Positions 27,229 through 35,483 of a stretch of 64,000 nucleotides of DNA are shown here, one piece after another (the first letter of the stretch is position 1; the number at the start of each line of letters is the position of its first letter). The stretch is from Bacteroidales bacterium UBA4893 (GTDB lineage Bacteria > Bacteroidota > Bacteroidia > Bacteroidales > P3): assembly GCA_002399025.1 (NCBI GenBank), contig DHCV01000038.1, forward strand, positions 1 to 64,000, given 5' to 3'. The notes under the pieces were generated by a model that saw nothing but the letters and a program-made list of their open reading frames with translations, made no database searches and was not told where the DNA came from. The position numbers and the translations under genes are program-made.

Positions 27229-28446
27229 ATGAATTATGAGTATTTTCTTGCTAAAAGACTAACCAAACGCAAGGGCAAAAATCTCTCTCGCCCAATAATT
27301 ATTATTGCTACCCTTAGCATTACGCTTGGAGTTGCAGTCATGATACTTTCCATCTCTATTCTTCAGGGATTCAAATCAGAAGTAAAAGAAAAAATTACTG
27401 GGTTTGCTTCTCATGTTCAGATTGTTCCATATAATTTGAAGCTCACAGAAAACTCCGAAGGGATTTCACTTTCTAAAGAAGAAGAAAAGAGAATACTTAG
27501 TATTCAAAATGTTAAATCCATAAGTCCTTATGCAACCAAAGGTGGTGTTATAAAAACAAAGACAGATTTTCAAGGCATTTTGCTTAAGGGAGTAGATAAA
27601 ACCTACGACACATCTTTCTTTCATCAATATTTAATTAATGGAAGATTTTTAAACCTTAGTGATAATCAAAGTACAGATGCATTAGTTTCAAAAGTAGTAT
27701 CCAATAGGCTTAACCTCAGTATTGGAGATAAATTGAGGGTATTCTTCCATATTGAAAATAATTATAGGGCAAGAGCTTTTAATATTGTAGGTATTTATGA
27801 GACAGGGCTTAGTGACTACGACGAAAGGTTTGTTATTTGTGATATTGCTCAGGTTCAGGGTTTGAATAATTGGGATAGTGAGACTGTAGAGGGTTATGAG
27901 GTTTTGCTAAAGGACTTTTCTAAGGTCGAGCAGTCTTCAGAACAGATTTATTATTCCTTATCGGAGGATAAAACAATTAAAACCCTTGGTGAAATTGAGC
28001 CCAATTTACTTTCTTGGCTAAGCTTATTAGATAGTAATGTTATTTTGATTTTAATTATAATGATGCTTGTTTCAATTGTTACTATTACTTCAACTCTTCT
28101 AATAATTATTTTTGAGCAAACAACTACCATTGGAGTTTTGAAGAGTATGGGCTCAACAAGCAAAAGCATTATTAAGATTTTTCTTTATAATGCAACTTAT
28201 ATTATCCTTAGAGGATTACTGTTTGGAAATGTATTGGCTTTAGGGATTGCTTTTGTGCAAGCTAAATTTAATATTTTCACTCTACCACAAGAGAGTTATT
28301 TCTTAACTTCTGTTCCAATAGAGATTTCAGCCATCCAAATCATAATGGTTAATCTTGTAACGATCATAATTTGTCTGGCTGCTCTATTAATTCCTGCTCG
28401 AAGCATTAGTAAAATTGACCCTATTAAGAGTATTCGTTTCGATTAG
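27229..28446 (+). CDS. Lipoprotein-releasing-type ABC transporter permease (LolC/LolE family)
   Basis: A 405-residue inner-membrane protein. I start at MNYEYFLAKRLTKRKG; the frame's earlier Met lies in the promoter. The N-terminal helix (IIIIATLSITLGVAVMILSISILQGF) and the following SEVKEKITGFASHVQI are hallmarks of LolC/E. The periplasmic MacB-like domain spans about residues 50-260. Three C-terminal FtsX helices follow, with the coupling-helix segment FEQTTTIGVLKSMGSTSKSI and the ending ARSISKIDPIKSIRFD. In this family two permease subunits and the LolD ATPase extract lipoproteins for the outer membrane. Its ATPase partner is not in the window. Its 3' end overlaps the convergent PEPCK-like gene by 4 bp. 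Confidence 0.9.
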   Translation: MNYEYFLAKRLTKRKGKNLSRPIIIIATLSITLGVAVMILSISILQGFKSEVKEKITGFASHVQIVPYNLKLTENSEGISLSKEEEKRILSIQNVKSISPYATKGGVIKTKTDFQGILLKGVDKTYDTSFFHQYLINGRFLNLSDNQSTDALVSKVVSNRLNLSIGDKLRVFFHIENNYRARAFNIVGIYETGLSDYDERFVICDIAQVQGLNNWDSETVEGYEVLLKDFSKVEQSSEQIYYSLSEDKTIKTLGEIEPNLLSWLSLLDSNVILILIIMMLVSIVTITSTLLIIIFEQTTTIGVLKSMGSTSKSIIKIFLYNATYIILRGLLFGNVLALGIAFVQAKFNIFTLPQESYFLTSVPIEISAIQIIMVNLVTIIICLAALLIPARSISKIDPIKSIRFD

Positions 28447-31400
28447 AGAATATCCTTACCTATTGTACCAATAAGACTTTCTAAATATTCATTTGTCTGA
28501 TAATAGGAAATTCTTTTTTCAATCTCTTTTTGTTTTTCTTCCAAAAGCTCTTGCTTATCTTTGCTTAAGTTATGTGCTTTAGATAAAAAGCTGTTAAAAT
28601 ATTGCTTATGTTTTTTCCATAGAGATAGGTCATATTCTTGTTTAGCTTTCAATCTTTCCTTATACCATTGACTATTTAAAACATAATCTCTACTAAACAT
28701 ATCTCTTATCTCTTTTGAATCAATTCCTTTGCCTTCAAACTCTCCATTCACCATAATATTTAAAAGGGCTTTCAAAGGAGGGATTGCTCTTTCAACTGAT
28801 CCATCTTCAAAATAGTTCTTTGCAACAATTGCATAGTTCTCTACAATATTATTTATTCCATCTACAAATTCATCCATACTTTGTAATTCTGGTTGTAGCA
28901 TATCATCTTCAAAGACAACATTAGGATTTTCAAACACTCTACCAAAATGATGATTAACGAAATGTTTTGTTATTCTATATCCCAAAACAGATGCTTTAAC
29001 AAGCTTTCCATTATAAACAAAGTCGTTCAGTTTTTCTAGTCCTTTGTCCTCAATCATAAACTCAGGATTTGTTTCCCTTGCACTTAGTCTCGACCAAAGC
29101 TCAGGAATCAAAAGACTTATATCATGAGATATTTTGTATTTACTCCCAATGTGTCCTGCGGGAGTAGTAAAGCCATTATAACTTGTAAGGATAAAAGATA
29201 AGAGTGCATTATTAAGGTCTGTTACTGCACAAAGAGCATTGAAAGCTGCCTTTGTTAAAGCTCCTTCGCTTCCTGCCCCTGTTGTAGAAGGCGACTTTCC
29301 TGTTAGGCTACAAATAAAGTCCATAAACAATTCTGGCAACTCTTGATAATGAACAGGATTATATACCGCCAAAGGTCTAATCCCTTCTGCCTTTGGATTA
29401 TTTCTCCTTCCTGGCAAAACAGCATTTACTATCAAATGCAAGTTCTCATCAACATTAAGATTTCTTGCAAGCCTAATTCCAATTTCAGCTACATACTTAT
29501 TGAAAGGATTAACAATATCATCTCTTGTTTGAAGATAGCGAACATTTGCAGAAGGCTTTCCATTAACAATGCGAGGGTGAGCCGAAGAAACAAAATAAGC
29601 TGAGTCTTGACTTTCAGCAACATCTTTAATTAAATTTTGCATTGGGAGAGTGAAATTGTCGAAATTAATCACATCTTCAATCATTTCTTTTGCATCTTCA
29701 ATGCTTAATGGCTCAAAATTGGAGATGAAAGTGTTTGGACTTGCAATATCTTCCTCTGCCTTTTTGTCGTAGCCACGTATTATTGCATCATCGGGACGTT
29801 GGAAGAAACGATACTCACAGTTCTCTGTTATTTTAACACTTGGATTATCTTTTGCCTTTCCAACATTACCTAATACTCTGGCTGGAACAACAATAGAAGC
29901 TGTTATATCGTCTTCCATTTGCAACTTATCTGCTTGAGCATAATCTTGTCTAAGCTTGAATGTTCTCCACTTTCCATTCTCTTGAAATCCTACTCTTAAA
30001 TAACGTGCAAATATCTTTTTATCATCAAACTTAAGCTCATTTCCATTAATTCCATTTAAAATATCTACACTAAAATGTTTCTTCCAATCATTTCCCCATT
30101 CTTCTTTATAGAATCGTTTAACAATAAAAGCCAAACCTTTAATATATTGAGGAATACTTTTTAACCAAGAGTTATACTCATCTGTGTATTTGCTTGAAAC
30201 ATTAAGGAGTTTAATAACCGAACCCATTGAACGCTTACTATCTAAGAATGTTCTACTCATTGGAATTGGGCTATCAATTCCTTTAAATCTTCTTGAGTAG
30301 TCATATTTAAATATCTCTTCTATTTTCTTAAAGTCATTATCAAAATCATTTACAAAGAATGAACTTGAAATTATTGCATCAAGAATAGATTTAGATATTT
30401 CACTCTTTCCTCCTCCTGAAACTGTACAAGGTTTGTGGCAGAAGGTTCCGTCTCCATAAACTTCAACTAAACGATAGTTGGCAGCTCCCATATTTTTCTC
30501 CATTCTGAACTTAGAGCCATTTGGAAGGATATAAATATTATTAGGAAGGAGTTTTAGCTTTTCTTGTTTATCATTTCTCTCCCAGGTTATGGATTGTGTT
30601 CTAACATTAAACTCAACATTTTCTGGTAGATAGTATATGTTTTTATATGTTCTATCTATTCCATATCCTGAAGGGAAGACTTCAATCTTATCTGCAAGGC
30701 TATCAATTGTATTTTGGAAAGTATATTTTATTTTAGTTGGCTTAGCAAGATAATAATCTCCTTGATTGTACGCAGGAAATACTAATGCTCCTCCCGCATG
30801 TTCTTCTTCTGTGTTTCCATAAAGGTTAGAAGAATAGCTTATCATGGTTTTCACTTCTTTCTTTGAATAGCCAAAATAATTATCTGCAATAACTGTAACA
30901 ATTATGCCTTCATGAGTTCTAACTGTTAGTTTAAAGGATTGTCCATCATTATAAAGCTCATCTTCTTTTTCCCAACACATTCCATCTCTCTTTTGGCGTA
31001 ATGTGGCATTTGAAATATGCGGAAGACCAACTTCTTTTTTAGTTAGTTTGGTTAGTTGTGGAGCTAAAACTACGCAACCAGTATGTCCCGTCCAATGTAA
31101 AACATCTAATGCTGAGTCATTCTTAAAATGATAAGGACTGCCTCCATTTCCAAATATACTTTCAACAAAATCAAGATTACTGACAAGACTTCCTGGAGCA
31201 AAGAATCTTACTTCCATTGTCTTTCTTTCCGTTAATCCTTTCACCTCAGGGCAAACAATCGGGCGAAGTAATAAGGAAACAAAGCTTTTTGCAGATTTTG
31301 GATTGTTCGCTGTATAGGGAATATTTAGTATATCTGTATTTTGAGAGAAAGCTTTGGAGAAAATATATTTTGCTGTTTGAATTGGGACTGCTTTTGTGTT

Positions 31401-31892
31401 ATTAGGTATTGGAAGACCTCCTTCTGCAACGTGAAAAACTCCCTTTGTAGTTCTCCTATCTTTCACAGGATTATGTAATACCCCTTGCTTAATTCTATAA
31501 GATGAAACATATTCAGAAATATATCTATCTTCTCCCTTTGGGATAGATAATTCTCTTGCTACACCATAATTATCAAGAGTAAATGTTTTATTTGGTAATT
31601 TAACATCATCAACTCCTTCAACATCCTTAAAATATTTTGTAAGAAAATTCTGAATTCTTTCATCACTTGGACAAAGCCCATTTGCTGACAAATCTTCATT
31701 TTCTTTGTAGTTATCAATTAAGCCTTTAATTATATCTATTAAGCTAGAATCCTTATGATTTGTTTTATCACTCTCATCAATGGGTAAATCCAAAGCTATA
31801 AGTCTTAAGTTGATGTAGTGATGGATAAGTTCAGAGGAAATAATATTCTTCCCTTCTTTCTTAATTCCTAATTTTTGAAGTATATCTTCCAT
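28443..31892 (-). CDS. Probable PPi-dependent phosphoenolpyruvate carboxykinase-like protein
   Basis: A 1149-residue cytosolic protein without signal or membrane segments. Length and several blocks match, from memory, the PPi-type PEP carboxykinases known from Entamoeba and Propionibacterium. The blocks are IADNYFGYSKKEVKTMIS followed by EEEHAGGALVFPAY, SLTGKSPSTTGAGSEGALTK, GHIGSKYKISHDISLLIPE, and MEVRFFAPGSLVSNLDF. That enzyme interconverts oxaloacetate and PEP using pyrophosphate instead of ATP or GTP. The C-terminal 100 residues are helical and charged. No search was possible, so the assignment rests on motif recall; the alternative is an uncharacterised large conserved protein. It is monocistronic, tail-to-tail with the LolC/E permease gene. 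Confidence 0.65.
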   Translation of the reverse strand: MEDILQKLGIKKEGKNIISSELIHHYINLRLIALDLPIDESDKTNHKDSSLIDIIKGLIDNYKENEDLSANGLCPSDERIQNFLTKYFKDVEGVDDVKLPNKTFTLDNYGVARELSIPKGEDRYISEYVSSYRIKQGVLHNPVKDRRTTKGVFHVAEGGLPIPNNTKAVPIQTAKYIFSKAFSQNTDILNIPYTANNPKSAKSFVSLLLRPIVCPEVKGLTERKTMEVRFFAPGSLVSNLDFVESIFGNGGSPYHFKNDSALDVLHWTGHTGCVVLAPQLTKLTKKEVGLPHISNATLRQKRDGMCWEKEDELYNDGQSFKLTVRTHEGIIVTVIADNYFGYSKKEVKTMISYSSNLYGNTEEEHAGGALVFPAYNQGDYYLAKPTKIKYTFQNTIDSLADKIEVFPSGYGIDRTYKNIYYLPENVEFNVRTQSITWERNDKQEKLKLLPNNIYILPNGSKFRMEKNMGAANYRLVEVYGDGTFCHKPCTVSGGGKSEISKSILDAIISSSFFVNDFDNDFKKIEEIFKYDYSRRFKGIDSPIPMSRTFLDSKRSMGSVIKLLNVSSKYTDEYNSWLKSIPQYIKGLAFIVKRFYKEEWGNDWKKHFSVDILNGINGNELKFDDKKIFARYLRVGFQENGKWRTFKLRQDYAQADKLQMEDDITASIVVPARVLGNVGKAKDNPSVKITENCEYRFFQRPDDAIIRGYDKKAEEDIASPNTFISNFEPLSIEDAKEMIEDVINFDNFTLPMQNLIKDVAESQDSAYFVSSAHPRIVNGKPSANVRYLQTRDDIVNPFNKYVAEIGIRLARNLNVDENLHLIVNAVLPGRRNNPKAEGIRPLAVYNPVHYQELPELFMDFICSLTGKSPSTTGAGSEGALTKAAFNALCAVTDLNNALLSFILTSYNGFTTPAGHIGSKYKISHDISLLIPELWSRLSARETNPEFMIEDKGLEKLNDFVYNGKLVKASVLGYRITKHFVNHHFGRVFENPNVVFEDDMLQPELQSMDEFVDGINNIVENYAIVAKNYFEDGSVERAIPPLKALLNIMVNGEFEGKGIDSKEIRDMFSRDYVLNSQWYKERLKAKQEYDLSLWKKHKQYFNSFLSKAHNLSKDKQELLEEKQKEIEKRISYYQTNEYLESLIGTIGKDIL

Positions 31893-31926
31893 ATTATATT
31901 TATATAATTTGTTTTCTCATAAAAAG

Positions 31927-31951
31927 AGTCCCACATTTTAAATGCGGGACT
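31927..31951 (-). terminator. Terminator of hpf
   Basis: Arms AGTCCC / GGGACT extended by CAT/ATG past a mismatch, 40 bases after the hpf stop. The minus-strand flank is TTTTTATGAG. Confidence 0.8.
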
Positions 31952-31991
31952 AATCTTACACTTATATTTGTTTATGTAATTGATAACACGT

Positions 31992-32282
31992 TTATTTATC
32001 TTTTCTATGTTTGTCTATCTGTGCTTTTAGAGCATCTATACAATCTTGAGTGCATTTTTCGAAACTATCTCCTTGCTTGGAAGCAAAAAGATTATAACCT
32101 CTTACCAAGAGTTTGAGGTCTACCACTTTATTATTTTCAGACTCTGGTTTATCGACTTTTAGGGTTACTTCTGCTCCTAAATTATCTGGAACCAATTTGT
32201 CTAATTTTGAAACTTTGTCAATTATGAAGTCTTCAAGCTTATCAGCCATACGAAACTTCACTGCGTTAATGTTAATGTTCAT
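31992..32282 (-). CDS. hpf: Ribosome hibernation promoting factor, short form
   Basis: A 96-residue HPF/RaiA (sigma-54 modulation) protein that binds the 30S subunit in stationary phase. It begins NININAVKFRMADKLEDFI and shows the beta-alpha-beta-beta-beta-alpha order of the family. The lysine-rich C-terminal helix (DALKAQIDKHRKDK) and the segment ASKQGDSFEKCTQDC contact rRNA in relatives. The long C-terminal dimerisation domain is absent. It has a perfect Shine-Dalgarno (32289-32294), unlike almost every other gene here. It lies 37 bases after the Xer recombinase gene on the same strand and is followed by a terminator. Confidence 0.93.
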   Translation of the reverse strand: MNININAVKFRMADKLEDFIIDKVSKLDKLVPDNLGAEVTLKVDKPESENNKVVDLKLLVRGYNLFASKQGDSFEKCTQDCIDALKAQIDKHRKDK

Positions 32283-32288
32283 ATTAAA

Positions 32289-32294
32289 CCTCCT
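32289..32294 (-). promoter_or_regulatory. Strong Shine-Dalgarno sequence of hpf
   Basis: AGGAGG on the minus strand, six bases before the hpf ATG, within AAAGGAGGTTTAATATG. Comparable sites are missing from most other genes in the window. Confidence 0.8.
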
Positions 32295-32319
32295 TTATTT
32301 TTTTGTTAAGTAAAGTATA

Positions 32320-33198
32320 TTATTCACTTCTGGGGTGCTTTTGTTTATAAACGTTTTTTAGCCTCTCTATAGTATTGTGAGCGTAAATTTGTGTTGCTTC
32401 AAGTGATTGATGCCCCAATAACTCTTTCACGTTCATAATGTCAGCCCCTTCATTCATAAGATGTGTTGCAAATGTGTGTCGTAAAATATGGGGGGACTTT
32501 CTTTCAATATTGGTAACAGATAGATACTTCTTTACAATTTTATCTAATTGAGTAATGGAAAGATTAGAATAGTCTTCATTGATAAATAATTTCTTTTCCA
32601 CAACTGCTAATTCTTTCTTTTGTTTAGTGTATTCTTTAACCAAATCTATTATTTGGTTACCAATTGGTATAATCCTTTCCTTTCTCCTTTTCCCAAAAAT
32701 TCTTATTTCTTTCTTTGACAAATAAAAATCACTTTCTTCCAAATTCAAAAGCTCTGCTTTCCTTATTCCAGTGGCATAAAGCAGATATATAATCAATTTA
32801 TCTCTTGTTCCAAAAAAGTTATTATCATATTCTAAATTATTAATAATCGTATCCATATCCTCTTCCATAATAAAGATTGGATTTCTTTTCGAGCTCTTTA
32901 CTGGTAGAATTTTCAAAAGTGGATTTTTCTCAAGTTCTTGATTTTTGATTAAATAATGGAAATACGCTCTTAATGAAACAATTTTGCGATTAATTGAACG
33001 GTTGGATAATTTATTATCACTTAATTGCATAATCCAATCCCTAATCATATCTGAATTAACATCCTTTGCTTCATCTTTGTCAAAATATGCTTTGATGTAT
33101 TTTTCAAATTGCCTCAAATCGGTTGAGTAAGCAGTTACTGTATGGGTTGAGTAATGCTTTTCAGTGATTAAATAGTTGATAAATTCGTCCAATTTCAC
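32320..33198 (-). CDS. Tyrosine recombinase of the XerC/XerD type
   Basis: A protein of about 292 residues with an N-terminal SAM-like core-binding domain (FINYLITEKHYSTHTVTAYS) and a C-terminal catalytic domain. The catalytic segments are ATGIRKAELLNLEESDF (first Arg), HILRHTFATHL (His-x-x-Arg), LLGHQSLEATQIYAH (final His and the nucleophile Tyr). I prefer the GTG at 33198 (VKLDEFINYL). The ATG six codons upstream lies inside the rpsU terminator hairpin region. Its size, intact catalytic set and housekeeping neighbours fit chromosome-dimer resolution rather than a mobile element. XerC and XerD cannot be told apart here. Confidence 0.88.
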   Translation of the reverse strand: MKLDEFINYLITEKHYSTHTVTAYSTDLRQFEKYIKAYFDKDEAKDVNSDMIRDWIMQLSDNKLSNRSINRKIVSLRAYFHYLIKNQELEKNPLLKILPVKSSKRNPIFIMEEDMDTIINNLEYDNNFFGTRDKLIIYLLYATGIRKAELLNLEESDFYLSKKEIRIFGKRRKERIIPIGNQIIDLVKEYTKQKKELAVVEKKLFINEDYSNLSITQLDKIVKKYLSVTNIERKSPHILRHTFATHLMNEGADIMNVKELLGHQSLEATQIYAHNTIERLKNVYKQKHPRSE

Positions 33199-33214
33199 GT
33201 AGCGAATATACAAC

Positions 33215-33250
33215 AAAAAAGGCCTGAAACCAAATTTCCAGACCCTTTTA
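33215..33250 (-). terminator. Imperfect terminator of rpsU
   Basis: Arms AAAAGG.CTG / CAG.CC.TTTT with mismatches around an AAA/TTT pair, about 20 bases after the rpsU stop. The minus-strand side ends in TTTTTTG. It overlaps the upstream alternative start of the Xer gene. Confidence 0.6.
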
Positions 33251-33270
33251 TTTTATGATTAAAACGTAAA

Positions 33271-33468
33271 CTACTTATCTAACGCTTCTTGTCTAAGCTT
33301 TTGTACATAGATAGCTTTTCTCTTACGCTCTCTTGCTATTACTGAAGGTTTATCAAATTGTTTTCTTGCACGTAATTCTCTAACCACGCCTGTTTTTTCA
33401 AACTTTCTCTTCAATTTCTTTAGAGCTCTTTCAATGTTTTCGCCTTCTTTAATAGGGATTATAATCAT
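33271..33468 (-). CDS. rpsU: 30S ribosomal protein bS21
   Basis: A 65-residue basic protein with the family start MIIIPIKEGENIERALKKLK and the core RKFEKTGVVRELRARKQFDKPS. The C-terminal ARERKRKAIYVQKLRQ is typical. In Bacteroidota bS21 helps hide the 3' end of 16S rRNA, so that most mRNAs do not use Shine-Dalgarno pairing, and rpsU itself is reported to keep an SD sequence for feedback control. Here GAGG within AAAGAGG (33477-33483) lies eight bases before the ATG, consistent with that model. A -7 element at 33514-33521 gives it its own promoter. Confidence 0.95.
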   Translation of the reverse strand: MIIIPIKEGENIERALKKLKRKFEKTGVVRELRARKQFDKPSVIARERKRKAIYVQKLRQEALDK

Positions 33469-33476
33469 AATTAATA

Positions 33477-33483
33477 CCTCTTT
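33477..33483 (-). promoter_or_regulatory. Shine-Dalgarno-like site of rpsU
   Basis: AAAGAGG on the minus strand, ending eight bases before the rpsU ATG. It is the second SD-like site near hpf and could support bS21 autoregulation. Confidence 0.6.
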
Positions 33484-33513
33484 CTTTTAAATTATTAATA
33501 TTTTTTGAGGTTG

Positions 33514-33521
33514 CAAAGATA
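33514..33521 (-). promoter_or_regulatory. -7 promoter element of rpsU
   Basis: TATCTTTG on the minus strand, 45 bases before the rpsU ATG and 12 bases from the stop of the preceding thioesterase gene. Confidence 0.6.
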
Positions 33522-33532
33522 CAACTAATTTT

Positions 33533-33958
33533 CTATTTTCCTAATTTTTCTCTTAATATTTTAGACATCCACTCTGGTGGACGTATTGGATGATTGGTTT
33601 TTGTGTCCACAAAAGCAAGAGAATTATGTCCAAGTGCAATTGGAGTAAAGTGATTATTTTCTTCTTTCCTAAAAATCTCATAGCGGAAATTAAACCTTGA
33701 AGTTGGCATTTCATCAATAAATGTTCTTATTGTTAAAATATCATCATAGTAAGATGGTGAGATATACTTGCAGTATTGTTCAACTAATGGCATAATCACT
33801 CCTCTTTGTTCTATCTCGTTATATGGGAAACCTAAGCTACGCATAGTTTCGGTTCTTCCTTTTTCAAAATATAAAAAGTAGACACTATTGTGCACAACAC
33901 CCATTTTATCAGTGTCATAATACTCAACTCTAATATCAAAATCAAATGAATATATCAT
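33533..33958 (-). CDS. Acyl-CoA thioesterase, YbgC/4-hydroxybenzoyl-CoA thioesterase type
   Basis: A 141-residue hot-dog-fold thioesterase. The N-terminal VEYYDTDKMGVVHNSVYFLYFEKGRTE is the YbgC/FadM active-site region, with the conserved Asp and the 'D..G.vy...Y' loop (read in parts). It then has IEQRGVIMPLVE and YEIFRKEENN on the central strands. The length is standard. The likely substrate is an acyl-CoA or acyl-ACP in the cytosol; the specific chain length cannot be inferred. It lies between rpmB and rpsU on the same strand but is separated from rpmB by a terminator. Confidence 0.88.
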   Translation of the reverse strand: MIYSFDFDIRVEYYDTDKMGVVHNSVYFLYFEKGRTETMRSLGFPYNEIEQRGVIMPLVEQYCKYISPSYYDDILTIRTFIDEMPTSRFNFRYEIFRKEENNHFTPIALGHNSLAFVDTKTNHPIRPPEWMSKILREKLGK

Positions 33959-33987
33959 AGTCTTTCACATATTTAAAATAAAAAACT

Positions 33988-34009
33988 GCCTTCAAAAAAG
34001 ATTGAAGAC
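33988..34009 (-). terminator. Terminator of rpmB
   Basis: Arms GCCTTCAA / TTGAAGAC (one G-T pair) around a 6-base loop, 31 bases after the rpmB stop. It is followed on the minus strand by AGTTTTTTATTTTAAA. Confidence 0.8.
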
Positions 34010-34039
34010 AATATTATTAACCAATAAAAATATATCTTA

Positions 34040-34279
34040 TTATAATTTTATTATACCTTTTTCAATTGAATTCTCTAAACAAGCCATTATTCCTTTCTTG
34101 TTAATAGTACGCATTCCTGCTGCAGAAACTTTCAATGTAACCCAGATATTTTCTTCTGGAATAAAGAATTTCTTTGTTTGAAGATTTGGATAAAATTTTC
34201 TCTTGGTTTTAATATTTGAGTGAGAAACTTTATGTCCTGACATTACTTTCTTTCCTGTTATTTCACAAATCTTAGACAT
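34040..34279 (-). CDS. rpmB: 50S ribosomal protein bL28
   Basis: A 79-residue basic protein with the family opening MSKICEITGKKVMSGHKVSHSN in two parts. It continues TKRKFYPNLQTKKFFIPEE and WVTLKVSAAGMRTINKKGI, the standard bL28 layout. It lies at the start of a minus-strand run and is divergent from the lipoprotein gene at 34414. rpmG (bL33), its usual Bacteroidota neighbour, is not visible downstream here. Confidence 0.96.
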   Translation of the reverse strand: MSKICEITGKKVMSGHKVSHSNIKTKRKFYPNLQTKKFFIPEENIWVTLKVSAAGMRTINKKGIMACLENSIEKGIIKL

Positions 34280-34373
34280 GATTATATATGTTTAAACTGT
34301 TATTATTCTTTTCAAAATGGAGTGCAAAATTCCGAAAATTTCTTTTAACTACCAAATATTTCGAGAAAAATAT

Positions 34374-34381
34374 TAATTTTG
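34374..34381 (+). promoter_or_regulatory. -7 promoter element of the lipoprotein gene at 34414
   Basis: TAATTTTG on the plus strand, 32 bases before the ATG. Confidence 0.55.
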
Positions 34382-34413
34382 TCCAATCAAACTACAAATA
34401 TTTATAGTATAAA

Positions 34414-35370
34414 ATGAAAACAAAATTAAGAATATTAATTCTTTTATCTGTTGGTTTCTTTATCTCATGTACTGAAGAAGACAAAACATACGGACCAACA
34501 GGAAGATTTACCACAAAAGATAGTTTCACCGTTGAACAAGGCGTTGCCTCTTCCGAAATGGCTATCTCAAATATTGTTCATATCATCCAATTGGCTCTTG
34601 ACGAAGAATCAATTCTTAATAGCAACTCTTCAATTTATCCAATCATAACAAAAGAAAAATTAGACCCGCTTCAAGCAAGCGAATATCCACTGAAACTCAC
34701 AATTGATTTTGGCTTGGATACCTTGGTTTGTTTTGACCATAGAGTGAGAAAAGGAAAGATTATTGCAAATGTTTCTTCACACTGGAAAGATTCACTTTCA
34801 ACTATAGAAGCTCAGATTATTGATTATTATATGTCTACTAACATTAAAGTCGACCCAGTTTCATCTGATTTGATTTTTAAGACAGATTGTAATTCCAATC
34901 TTAATCTTATTATTAAGTATGAAGGAATAACTAATAGATATGATAATACTTACTATCCAACTCAGAGCATAATCATTGATTCTGCAGAAATTGAAACCCC
35001 ACTCGGAAATGTGATTATTTCAACAAGAAGATTTATTTTCTATAAAGAAGGCTTCAACACAGATACTTATGATGATGATAAAACTCTTAATATTCTTTTT
35101 AGCGAAGGCGAGGCAAATGATAAAAAAAATATGAGATGGACTTTCTCTGCACTCAATTCTGAATCAATAAACGAAGGATTGCCTTATTTTGCCTTCAATC
35201 GTGCTTGCAATTGGTTAATTTCAGGCGACATAAAGCTCGTTATAACTCCCGAAAATTCTGATAACGACCGTACCACTATTATTAATTTTGGCAATTCTAA
35301 TCAAACTGCTTGCGATAATACTTCTTCATACTCCTATAACGGATTAAGCATTGTTATCAGTCTTCCTTAA
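34414..35370 (+). CDS. Surface-type lipoprotein, unknown function
   Basis: A 318-residue protein with signal MKTKLRILILLSVGFFIS and lipidated Cys19. The next residues TEED are acidic, fitting the Bacteroidota lipoprotein export signal that sends proteins to the cell surface. The mature part is rich in beta strands. It has paired strands such as LKLTIDFGLDTLVCFDHRVRKG in pieces, KGKIIANVSSHW, and a second half with TCDNTSSY-like Cys spacing and the ending YNGLSIVISLP. It resembles the fold pattern of Bacteroidota proteins with two repeated beta halves, but I do not recognise the family. It is divergent from rpmB and convergent with the M23 peptidase gene. Confidence 0.8.
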   Translation: MKTKLRILILLSVGFFISCTEEDKTYGPTGRFTTKDSFTVEQGVASSEMAISNIVHIIQLALDEESILNSNSSIYPIITKEKLDPLQASEYPLKLTIDFGLDTLVCFDHRVRKGKIIANVSSHWKDSLSTIEAQIIDYYMSTNIKVDPVSSDLIFKTDCNSNLNLIIKYEGITNRYDNTYYPTQSIIIDSAEIETPLGNVIISTRRFIFYKEGFNTDTYDDDKTLNILFSEGEANDKKNMRWTFSALNSESINEGLPYFAFNRACNWLISGDIKLVITPENSDNDRTTIINFGNSNQTACDNTSSYSYNGLSIVISLP

Positions 35371-35380
35371 GGAGATAAAA

Positions 35381-35459
35381 TTATCCAGTTTATCTGAAAA
35401 AAGATAGGAGAAAAAATAATTTATTTCAGAGATAAATAAAATTATTTCAGAGATAAATT
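35381..35459. repeat. Palindromic repeat array, 20-21 bp period (TTATTTCAGAGATAAAT word)
   Basis: TTATTTCAGAGATAAAT occurs twice, 21 bp apart (35421 and 35442). A degenerate copy TAGGAGAAAAAATAA lies 21 bp earlier, and a still weaker TATCCAGTTTATCTG 20 bp before that. It fills most of the 113-bp gap between two convergent genes. Confidence 0.65.
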
Positions 35460-35483
35460 TTTTAATCCTTCGTTTAATTTTCC

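Noticed and set aside
32320..33198. Tyrosine recombinase as the integrase of a mobile element
   Set aside because: It has Xer size and catalytic pattern, sits among rpsU and hpf, and no attachment-site repeats, phage or conjugation genes lie nearby.
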